Below are positions 57,778-64,000 of a DNA stretch of 64,000 nt, one piece after another (position 1 is the stretch's first letter; each line of letters begins with the position of its first letter). Made by a program: the position numbers and the translations under genes. The notes beneath the pieces are model-generated. The model saw only the letters and a program-made list of their open reading frames with translations, did not search any database and was not told where the DNA came from. The stretch comes from Paractinoplanes toevensis (GTDB taxonomy: Bacteria; Actinomycetota; Actinomycetes; Mycobacteriales; Micromonosporaceae): assembly GCF_018332695.1 (NCBI RefSeq), contig NZ_BOQN01000040.1:30392-94391 (forward strand), written 5' to 3'.

Positions 57778-58932
57778 TTGAGAAGGAAACCCCGTCGCCA
57801 GCGCAGTCCGCGCTGGGCGCGCCTGTGCCTGACCTTCGGTGCCCTGTTCACGGTGGTCGGCGGAGGGTCGGTGGTGGCGATCCAGGCGACCGTCGCGGCC
57901 ACCACCCGGTCGGTCAGCCAGCAGAGCCTGATCGGTGCGGCCGCCAACCGCGAGGTGAAGCACGCGTCGGTCACCGGGGCGAAGAACATCCTCCTGGTCG
58001 GCATCGACGCCCGTAAGGACGCGCTGCCCACGGCCGGCACCCGGTCCGACTCGATCATCCTGTTGCACATTCCGGCCGGCCACGACTCCGGCTACATGAT
58101 CTCGTTGCCCCGGGACAGCTACGTGCCGATCCCGGCCTACGACAACGGCAAGCAGTCCTTCGCGGGCGGGAAGAACAAGATCAACGCGGCGTTCTTCTTC
58201 GGCAGCCGCGGACTGACCGGGCCGGCGGCGCTGTCGCACGGCTTCGAGCTGCTCTCGCTGACGATCAAGGAGCTGACCGGGATCACGCCCGACGCCGGCG
58301 CGATCATCGACTTCGAGGGCTTCAAGAACGTGGTGAACGTGCTCGGCAAGGTGTGCATGTACGTCGACGAGGACACCACGTCGATCCACGTCGGCACCAA
58401 CGACAAGACCGGCAAGGCCGCGGCGCCGTATGTGATCAACAAGGACGGCACGCTCAAGTCCAAGATCAAGGGCGTGACGCCGAAGTTCTACGCCAAGGGC
58501 AACCACTGCTTCACCCCGGCCGAGGCGCTCGACTTCGTGCGCCAGCGCGACCTGCTGGCCAACAACGACTTCGACTACGGCCGCCAGCGGCACCAGCAGC
58601 AGTTCTTCAAGGCGATCATCAACCAGGCGGTGAAGGACGGCCTCTCCTCGCCGACCAAGCTGCCCAGCCTGATCAAGGCGATCGGCTCCACCATGACGGT
58701 CGACACCGGCGGCATCTCGCTCGAGGACTGGGTCTTCGCGATGAAGGGCATCAACCCGAGCGACCTCATCACGATCAAGACCAACGAGGGCAAGTTCAAC
58801 CCCGAGTCGGTCCCCGGCGTCGGTGAGGTCGAGCTGCTCAACGACGACAGCCTCGACCTGCTCAAGGCGGCCAAGAACGACACCGTGGCCGAGTTCGCCG
58901 CCACCCACCCCACCTGGGTGTCCAGCACGTAA
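57778..58932 (+). CDS. LCP-family (LytR-CpsA-Psr) cell-wall glycopolymer ligase
   Basis: A 384-residue membrane-anchored enzyme. TTG 57778 is preferred: GAGGAG (57766-57771) lies 6 nt upstream, whereas ATG 57772 would abut that site. A basic cytoplasmic start (RRKPRRQRSPRW) precedes one transmembrane helix (LTFGALFTVVGGGSVVAIQ). The extracytoplasmic LCP domain has NILLVGIDARKD (~76), TRSDSIILLHI (~93), the conserved Arg in SLPRDSYV (~112) and FVRQRDLLANNDFDYGRQRHQQQFFKAI (~250). It would transfer an undecaprenyl-linked glycopolymer onto peptidoglycan. The divergent glycosyltransferase pair may make its substrate. Confidence 0.92.
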   Translation: MRRKPRRQRSPRWARLCLTFGALFTVVGGGSVVAIQATVAATTRSVSQQSLIGAAANREVKHASVTGAKNILLVGIDARKDALPTAGTRSDSIILLHIPAGHDSGYMISLPRDSYVPIPAYDNGKQSFAGGKNKINAAFFFGSRGLTGPAALSHGFELLSLTIKELTGITPDAGAIIDFEGFKNVVNVLGKVCMYVDEDTTSIHVGTNDKTGKAAAPYVINKDGTLKSKIKGVTPKFYAKGNHCFTPAEALDFVRQRDLLANNDFDYGRQRHQQQFFKAIINQAVKDGLSSPTKLPSLIKAIGSTMTVDTGGISLEDWVFAMKGINPSDLITIKTNEGKFNPESVPGVGEVELLNDDSLDLLKAAKNDTVAEFAATHPTWVSST

Positions 58933-59021
58933 TCTGTCACTCTCGCGGGGTAGCGCCGTCACACGGGGTGGCGGGTACGTTGTATCCACACCCCGTCACT
59001 CTGCGGTGAGAGGAAAGCGCC

Positions 59022-59879
59022 GTGAGCGGGTTACCGCTCCTAGATCAGGTCACTCTCGGTGATCACATCTGCTGGACCGTCGACGACGACGCCATCCGGA
59101 TGGAGGCGATCGCCGGCTTCGTCCGGGCCGGCCTTCGTGACCACCATCGCGTGCTCTACTGCGGCGACGACCCGGACGACGTCCTCGAGGGTCTCCGGCG
59201 GCACGGCGTCGACACCCGCACGGCGCTCGGCACCGGTGACCTGAACGCGACCACCGCCGAGGCCAGTTACCTGGCCTGCGGTTCGTTCGACCCGGTGGCG
59301 ACGGTGGACATCTGGCACACGGCGGTCACCACCGCGCGGGCGGCCGGTTACCGGGGTATCCGGGTGGTCGGCGACATGACCTGGGCCAGCCGCCGCGTCC
59401 CCGGCGTCGAGCACCTCCCGTCCTACGAGGCGGACATCAACCACCTGGTCTTCGCCGACGGCTTCGTGGCCGGCGTGTGCGCGTACGACCGGCGCCACTT
59501 CGACCCGCTGCACCTGCGCCGGCTGCTGTGGGCGCACCCGGGCGCGGCCGGCTCCGAGATGCCGTTCGACCCCGCCTCGTCGCTGCGGGTGCGGCGGGTC
59601 CGCCGGCCGTGGGGCCTGCGCGTGGCCGGCGAGGCCGACCTGTCGAACCGGGACGCCCTGCGCGCCGTCGTCGAGCACATCTTCGACGATCATTCCGAGG
59701 TCACCGTCGACGTCTCCGGCCTGCGGTTCGCCGACATCGCCGCGGCCCGGGTGCTGGTGGACGTGGCCGCGAGCGGCGCCGGCCGGCTCCGGCTGACCGG
59801 CTGTTCACCCAACCTGCTCCGGCTTCTCGACTTCCACGGTGCCGGCAGCGTGGGAGCCCTCACCGTGGAAACGCGATGA
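59022..59879 (+). CDS. MEDS-domain sensor with STAS domain
   Basis: A 285-residue cytoplasmic protein. The MEDS (DcmR-like sensory) domain spans ~10-165 (GDHICWTVDDDAIRMEAIAGFVRAGLRDHHRVLYCGDDPDDV, GYRGIRVVGDMTWA, YEADINHLVFADGFVAGVCAYDRRHF). A STAS domain spans ~195-285 (WGLRVAGEADLSNRDALRAVVEHIF, VTVDVSGLRFADIAAARVLV). The usual Asp-Ser phosphorylation motif of anti-sigma antagonists reads FADIAAARV instead of D-S, so phosphorylation control may be lost or altered. It overlaps the next gene by ATGA. Together they look like a partner-switch module fed by a MEDS signal. GTG 59022 is the first start. Confidence 0.88.
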   Translation: MSGLPLLDQVTLGDHICWTVDDDAIRMEAIAGFVRAGLRDHHRVLYCGDDPDDVLEGLRRHGVDTRTALGTGDLNATTAEASYLACGSFDPVATVDIWHTAVTTARAAGYRGIRVVGDMTWASRRVPGVEHLPSYEADINHLVFADGFVAGVCAYDRRHFDPLHLRRLLWAHPGAAGSEMPFDPASSLRVRRVRRPWGLRVAGEADLSNRDALRAVVEHIFDDHSEVTVDVSGLRFADIAAARVLVDVAASGAGRLRLTGCSPNLLRLLDFHGAGSVGALTVETR

Positions 59880-60799
59880 CCACCCGGCATTTCGACCATC
59901 CCGGCCTTCTCTACCACGATGCCGACGGTTTCCTGTCGGCCACCCTGCCGTTCGTCCGGTCCGCGATCCGGGCCGGCGAACCGGTCCTGGCCGCCCTGCC
60001 CGGCCACAATCTCGGCCTGCTGCGGCGTGCGCTGGGCGCCGACGCCGGACGGGTCGACTTCGCCGACATGACGGTGACCGGCCGCAACCCCGGCCGCATC
60101 ATCCCCGGCCTGCTCCTGCGTTACGCGGCGGCCCACCCCGGCAAGCGGGTCAGCTTCGTCGGCGAGCCGGTGTGGCCGGGCCGCACCTCCGTCGAGTACC
60201 CCGCCTGCGCCGCCCACGAAGCCCTGATCAACACGGTGTTCGAGGGCCGCGACGCGACGTTCCTCTGCCCGTACGACGCGACCCAGCTCACCTCGTCGGC
60301 GATCGCCGACGCGTGGCGCACCCACCCCGTCATGATCGACCACGGCGTACGGGTGTCGAGCCCGTCCTACGGCGATCCGGTCACCACCGCCGGCGACTTC
60401 AACGTGCCGCTGCCCCCACCGCCGGCGTCCGCCGAGGTCCTGGCCTACCGGCGGATGCCCGACCTGGCCGGGGTGCGGGCCCTGGTCCGCCGGCGGGCCG
60501 GCCCGCTGCTGCCCCGGGAGCGGCTCGAGGAGATGGTCCTCGCCGCCCACGAGCTGGCCGCCAACACGCTCAGGCACACCACCGGCCCCGGCCGGCTCGC
60601 GGTCTGGACCGAGCCCGGCCTGTTCGCCTGCCAGGTCGACGACAGCGGCCACATCACCGACCCGCTGGCCGGGCGCGTCCCGCCGCACCCGCTGCTGTCC
60701 AGCGGCCGCGGCCTGCTGCTGGTCAACCAGATCTGCGACCTGGTCCGCATCCACACCGGCCCGGCCGGCACCAGCATCCGCACCCACGCGCTGACCTGA
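59876..60799 (+). CDS. MEDS-domain protein with HATPase (anti-sigma-factor kinase-like) domain
   Basis: A 307-residue protein overlapping the MEDS-STAS gene. The N-terminal ~180 residues form a second MEDS domain (HPGLLYHDADGFLSATLPFVRSAIRAGEPVLAALPGHNL, RVSFVGEPVWPGRT, EALINTVFEGRDATFLCPYDA). The C-terminal ~110 residues form a histidine-kinase-like ATPase (MVLAAHELAANTLRHTTGPGRLAVWTEPG as N box, DDSGHITDP, SGRGLLLVNQICD as G2 box), as in RsbW-type serine kinases. The HELAANTLRH motif fits ATP binding. It probably partners the STAS protein of the upstream gene. It lacks a transmembrane segment. Confidence 0.9.
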   Translation: MTTRHFDHPGLLYHDADGFLSATLPFVRSAIRAGEPVLAALPGHNLGLLRRALGADAGRVDFADMTVTGRNPGRIIPGLLLRYAAAHPGKRVSFVGEPVWPGRTSVEYPACAAHEALINTVFEGRDATFLCPYDATQLTSSAIADAWRTHPVMIDHGVRVSSPSYGDPVTTAGDFNVPLPPPPASAEVLAYRRMPDLAGVRALVRRRAGPLLPRERLEEMVLAAHELAANTLRHTTGPGRLAVWTEPGLFACQVDDSGHITDPLAGRVPPHPLLSSGRGLLLVNQICDLVRIHTGPAGTSIRTHALT

Positions 60800-60846
60800 C
60801 CGGCCCGATTCCTCAGACGGACGGCCCGCCGGTCGATACCGACCAT

Positions 60847-62409
60847 GTGATCCCGGGCCGGTCGACCGCCACGCGCATCCGCCGAGCGCTCTCGCTCGCG
60901 CTGCGCCATGACCCCGTGATGATCGCGGCGGTGCTGTGGGCCCTGGCCGGCGTCGGTCTGCTGTTCGGTCTCGGCGGTCACTCCGACGGTCAAGTGCGGG
61001 TGTTCTGGCTCTTCCAGGCGCCGCTGGACGCCCTGCTCGCGTACTCGTCGTGGCGGGTCTTCCGGATGGCGACCGGCGCTCTGCGCCGCTTCTGGCGGAT
61101 TCTCGCCATCGCCGGCGCGCTGTTCACGATCGGCGACAGCACCCAGGTGGTCCTCGCCTTCCACCGCCACGGCCAGTGGTCCACGGCCGGCGGCACCGTG
61201 CAGGGTGTCTGCTTCGCGGTCGGCATGGGCGCGGTCATCGTCGCCATGCTGCTGCACCCGATGCCCGGCCAGTCCCGCCGGGAGAAGATGGCCTTCTGGC
61301 TGGACTCGACCACGGTCCTGGTCGGTGGCGCGGTGGTGGCCTGGTGTTTCGCCGTCGGCAACGCCGGCGCCGAGGACCTGGTCGGCATCCTCACCACCGG
61401 CGCCATCATCCTCACCGCCGGCTTCGCCGCGGTGAAACTCGTGCTCAGCGGCAACGCGCCGATGCACCGGGCGGCAGCCATCCCGATGGTCGTCTCGGCC
61501 GGGGTGAACTCCCTCGGCTTCTTCCTGGCGCCCGGCGCCGACGGTCCTCTGCCCGCCTACGTCTACGCGATCCGGTTCTTCCCGTCGCTGCTGATCGCGC
61601 TCGGCCCGCGGATCCAGGAGATCGTGGTCCGGTTCGACGCGGCGATCGGGTTCGGCTCGCGCCGCCGGCGGCGCTACAGCCTCCTTCCGTACGGGTCGAT
61701 CGCCGTCGCCTTCACCGCGGTGCTCGCTGTCCTCCCACGTGACACCACCGCCAAGGTCCTGGGCGCCGTCGCCGGGCTGGGCCTGATCTTCGCCCTGGTG
61801 GTGCTGCGCCAGCTGGCCGCGTTCCACGACAACACCCGGCTGCTCGACCAGCTCGACGTCACCCTGGCCGAGCTGCGCGAGCACGAGGCCCGGCTGCGCC
61901 ACCAGGCCCTGTTCGACGGCCTGACCGGGCTGGCCAACCGCACCCACTTCCACGAGGAGGTGACCGAGGCGCTGGCCACCTGCGCGCCCGGCACCACCTG
62001 CCTGCTGCTGATCGACCTGGACGGCTTCAAGGCGGTCAACGACACGCTCGGGCACGCGGCCGGTGACGCCCTGCTCGCCGGGGTGGCCGACCGGCTGCGC
62101 GCGTCGGTCCGGGAGAACGACCTGGTGGCCCGGCTCGGCGGTGACGAGTTCGCGATCCTGCTGCGCGACTGCGGCGACGAGGACGCGGTGCTCACCGCCA
62201 AGCGCATCCTGGAGTCCCTGGCCGACCCGATCCGGTACGGCGACACCGCGGTCCGGGCGAACGCCAGCATCGGTCTCGCCTGCGGCGGGCCCGGTGACGA
62301 GGTCGGCAGCCTGCTGCGCGCGGCCGACCTCGCCATGTACGCCGCGAAGCACGACGGCAAGGGCACCTGGATGCGTTACCACGAGGACATGCAGCCCACC
62401 GGGCGGTGA
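60847..62409 (+). CDS. Membrane diguanylate cyclase (GGDEF)
   Basis: A 520-residue protein from GTG 60847, 47 bp after the HATPase gene. Around ten hydrophobic segments occupy residues ~20-325 (VMIAAVLWALAGVGLLFGLGG, FWRILAIAGALFTIGDS and others). A short coiled linker (LLDQLDVTLAELREHEARLRHQA) leads to the GGDEF domain (~350-515): DGLTGLANRTHFHEEV, the inhibitory RxxD site (RENDLVARL), and an intact GGDEF. It should make c-di-GMP under feedback control. Its position behind the MEDS pair suggests the soluble modules or a shared signal tune its activity. Confidence 0.92.
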   Translation: MIPGRSTATRIRRALSLALRHDPVMIAAVLWALAGVGLLFGLGGHSDGQVRVFWLFQAPLDALLAYSSWRVFRMATGALRRFWRILAIAGALFTIGDSTQVVLAFHRHGQWSTAGGTVQGVCFAVGMGAVIVAMLLHPMPGQSRREKMAFWLDSTTVLVGGAVVAWCFAVGNAGAEDLVGILTTGAIILTAGFAAVKLVLSGNAPMHRAAAIPMVVSAGVNSLGFFLAPGADGPLPAYVYAIRFFPSLLIALGPRIQEIVVRFDAAIGFGSRRRRRYSLLPYGSIAVAFTAVLAVLPRDTTAKVLGAVAGLGLIFALVVLRQLAAFHDNTRLLDQLDVTLAELREHEARLRHQALFDGLTGLANRTHFHEEVTEALATCAPGTTCLLLIDLDGFKAVNDTLGHAAGDALLAGVADRLRASVRENDLVARLGGDEFAILLRDCGDEDAVLTAKRILESLADPIRYGDTAVRANASIGLACGGPGDEVGSLLRAADLAMYAAKHDGKGTWMRYHEDMQPTGR

Positions 62410-62653
62410 GCCTTGTACAGCCGGCGGCCACCGGCTCTCGGGGATCGAACGCCGCGCTGTCGAACGGGATCACGGAAAGCACCAGATCGGCGTGCCGCCG
62501 CCGGGGCCGTGGGCGAGAAATCGCATCGTCGGAAGTCCTCTGGGCTGGGAGATGCGCGTGGGGAGATAGACGTTCGTGCACATGCAGGTGCTCGTGCAAC
62601 GGATCGGACACGGCGGCTTCCGTTCATGGCGTAAATCCGCCAAACTGCGCGGC

Positions 62654-63601
62654 GTGCAGCCTGACGTGCTGGGCCTCGGGGCCGACGAATCCGCGGCCTA
62701 CCGTGCCCTGATCACGGTGCCGTCGGCGGGGCCGGTCGAGTTCGCGTCGCTGATGCGGGTGCCGGCCGACCGGGCCAGGTCGCTGCTGTCCGGCCTCGAG
62801 GCGGCCGGGCTGGCCGTGCGCGGCCTCGGCGACCCGGAACGGTTCGTGGCCGCCCCGCCCGCCACCACGCTGCGCGACACGCTGCGCCGCCGCCGCGAGG
62901 AGCTGCTGCGGGCCGAGGCCGAGCTGGGCGTGCTGGACGAGGTCTACCGGGCGGCCACGCTGCGCCGCGGTGCCCCCGGTGTGGTCGACGTGATCCGGGG
63001 TGCCGACGACGTGCGCGAGGCGTTCGGCCGGCTGCAGCTGGGTGCCCGCGACGAGGTGCTGTCGCTGGTGAAGGCGCCGATCGCGGTGATCAGCGCGGCC
63101 GAGAACGTCGAGGAGGACAGCGCCGTCGCCCGGGGCGTGCGCTACCGGGTGGTGTTCGAGCGGGCGATGCTCGACGAGGAGCCGGACGCGTACGCCCGGA
63201 TCGTCGCGGCTCGGCGGGCGGGCGAGGAGATCCGGATCGCGGACGCCGTACCCCTCAAGTTGTTGATCGTGGACCGGGAGCACGCCTTCATGCCGCTGAA
63301 CGCGACGGGCCCGCCCGGCGCCCTGCTGATCTACGAGAGCGGGTTGCTGCAGGCGCTGATCGCCCTGTTCGAGTCGGAGTGGCGCCGGGCCACTCCGGAC
63401 GGTGCGAAATCGCTCGACGACCTGGACTCCCGGATCGTCGGCCTGCTGATGACCGGCCTGACCGACGAGGCGGTGGCCGCCCACCTGGGCACGTCGTTAC
63501 GCACGGTCCAGCGCCGGGTCCGGCACCTGATGGAGCTGACCGGCGGGCGGACCCGCATGCAGCTCGGTTTTCACGCCGCCCGTCTCGGCTGGTTGGACTG
63601 A
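62654..63601 (+). CDS. TrmB/LuxR-type transcriptional regulator
   Basis: A ~315-residue protein. The N-terminal winged helix of the TrmB type is LGLGADESAAYRALITVPSAGPVEFASLMRVPADRARSLLSGLEAAGLAVRG. A helical middle with LRRRREELLRAEAELGVLDEVYRAA and the effector-like region follow, and the C-terminal LuxR HTH is LDSRIVGLLMTGLTDEAVAAHLGTSLRTVQRRVRHLMELTGGRTRMQLG. GTG 62654 is chosen because it matches the usual N-terminal start of the family; an upstream ATG at 62576 adds 26 residues without family support. It probably senses a metabolite and regulates the adjacent sugar-uptake gene or another locus. Confidence 0.88.
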   Translation: MQPDVLGLGADESAAYRALITVPSAGPVEFASLMRVPADRARSLLSGLEAAGLAVRGLGDPERFVAAPPATTLRDTLRRRREELLRAEAELGVLDEVYRAATLRRGAPGVVDVIRGADDVREAFGRLQLGARDEVLSLVKAPIAVISAAENVEEDSAVARGVRYRVVFERAMLDEEPDAYARIVAARRAGEEIRIADAVPLKLLIVDREHAFMPLNATGPPGALLIYESGLLQALIALFESEWRRATPDGAKSLDDLDSRIVGLLMTGLTDEAVAAHLGTSLRTVQRRVRHLMELTGGRTRMQLGFHAARLGWLD

Positions 63602-63612
63602 CGAACACCGTC

Positions 63613-63626
63613 TGTTATCGATAACA
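63613..63626. promoter_or_regulatory. LacI-type operator candidate (perfect 14-bp palindrome)
   Basis: TGTTATCGATAACA is a perfect palindrome located 157 bp before the sugar-binding-protein gene, 12 bp after the preceding stop. Its TGTTA-N4-TAACA shape with central CG is typical of LacI-family operators in Actinomycetota. Confidence 0.65.
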
Positions 63627-63700
63627 ATTTGGCTTCTGAACCGGCCGGTTGCATTTGGGAAACAAGTTTCTTCAACATGTCGCGGACGTTGCCAGAACTG

Positions 63701-63728
63701 TTGACACCCCCGGTTGTTAGCGTTCACA
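63701..63728 (+). promoter_or_regulatory. Candidate promoter with overlapping operator for the sugar-binding gene
   Basis: TTGACA (63701-63706) lies 18 bp before CACACT (63725-63730). The stretch TGTTAGCGTTCACA (63715-63728) between them is an imperfect match to the LacI-type palindrome TGTTAGCGCTAACA, so a repressor bound there would block the promoter. The start codon is at 63770. Confidence 0.5.
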
Positions 63729-63769
63729 CTCGACGCCACGCCGCCGCCCCGATGAAGGAGTAACGCGCA

Positions 63770-64000
63770 ATGAAATTTTCCCGGATGGGGGCTGTCGCCT
63801 CCGCCGCTTTCCTTACCGTCGCCCTCGCTGCCTGTGGCAGCAGCGAGAAGAACGCCGACAAGGAGGCCGCCCCCGGCGACACCAAGGGCGCCCTGATCGG
63901 TGTCACCATGCCGACCCGTTCCTCGGAGCGGTGGATCTCCGACGGTGACAACCTGAAGAAGCAGCTCGAGGCGCTGGGCTACCAGGTCGACCTGCAGTAC
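63770..64000 (+). CDS. Sugar ABC transporter substrate-binding lipoprotein, 3'-truncated
   Basis: Only the first 77 codons lie inside the window. ATG 63770 has AAGGAG (63755-63760) upstream. [22 protein letters not shown] is a lipoprotein signal (lipobox LAAC), followed by a charged linker and [37 protein letters not shown], the N-terminal lobe of the xylose/ChvE-type periplasmic-binding (class I) fold. It would capture a monosaccharide for an ABC importer; the ATPase and permease genes are expected just beyond the window. The LacI-like operators upstream suit sugar-induced expression. Confidence 0.88.
   Translation, partial: MKFSRMGAVASAAFLTVALAACGSSEKNADKEAAPGDTKGALIGVTMPTRSSERWISDGDNLKKQLEALGYQVDLQY

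Noticed and set aside
1..64000. tRNA or rRNA genes
   Set aside because: Intergenic spaces are mostly under 200 bp and no cloverleaf or rRNA-like segment was recognised in the larger gaps.

Overview
The window is about 72% GC with strongly G/C-biased third codon positions, many GTG and a few TTG starts, Tat and lipoprotein signals, and family pairs typical of filamentous Actinomycetota, such as an XRE/DUF5753 regulator divergent from a DUF574-type methyltransferase. The content fits Micromonosporaceae, most plausibly an Actinoplanes-like soil organism. The genus is inference. The window is ordinary chromosome: no tRNA, rRNA, CRISPR array, phage block or intact insertion sequence was seen.

Layout. 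1-4.6 kb: end of an unknown gene, a GH79-like hydrolase, a BNR-repeat protein and a convergent macrolide-type glycosyltransferase. 4.6-10.2 kb: ankyrin protein, two MDR dehydrogenases (one apparently starting at ATT), an emfourin-like secreted inhibitor, a tiny poly-Asp lipoprotein, a secreted lipase and an acyl-CoA ligase. 10.2-16 kb: small unknown genes, including one frameshifted in its last codons, an MFS exporter and a secreted PL9 pectate lyase. 16-26 kb: a degenerate GGDEF-EAL protein, LysR divergent from a trifunctional-length PutA, an NTPase with a sigma-like C-terminus and a flavoprotein. 26.0-26.7 kb is non-coding with 26-bp tandem repeats and hairpins.

26.7-39 kb: hydroxyacid dehydrogenase with TetR, LURP-one and RraA-like genes, aminotransferase, P-loop kinase-like protein, the methyltransferase/XRE pair, lipid kinase, phosphoesterase, and a SnoaL-like/TetR pair preceded by twin operators. 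Then come a MetE-like protein and two coupled unknown genes. 39.2-42.4 kb is a tight operon: DUF2089 regulator, small membrane protein, SHOCT-like protein, ABC ATPase and permease, followed by a metallo-hydrolase. 42.4-43.3 kb is non-coding and carries two facing ~100-bp copies of one repeat plus a 26-bp perfect palindrome, upstream of a secreted beta-helix protein.

45-58 kb: MarR, a glycolipid-binding-family protein, a short second-type Rho, a coupled pair of surface-carbohydrate or methyltransferase-like genes, SurE, a D-cysteine desulfhydrase-type enzyme, a GH27 galactosidase, two lipoproteins, two glycosyltransferases and an LCP protein. 59-62.4 kb: MEDS-STAS, MEDS-HATPase and membrane GGDEF genes form a putative partner-switch/c-di-GMP module. 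62.6-64 kb: a TrmB/LuxR-type regulator, then a sugar-binding lipoprotein with LacI-type operator candidates, cut by the window end.

Recurring themes are secreted polysaccharide and lipid degradation (GH79, PL9, GH27, beta-helix, lipase, sugar uptake), envelope glycosylation, and c-di-GMP or partner-switch signalling. The least explained elements are the inverted-repeat element at 42.4-43.2 kb, the operator-like arrays at 35.3 and 39.2 kb, and the MEDS gene trio.
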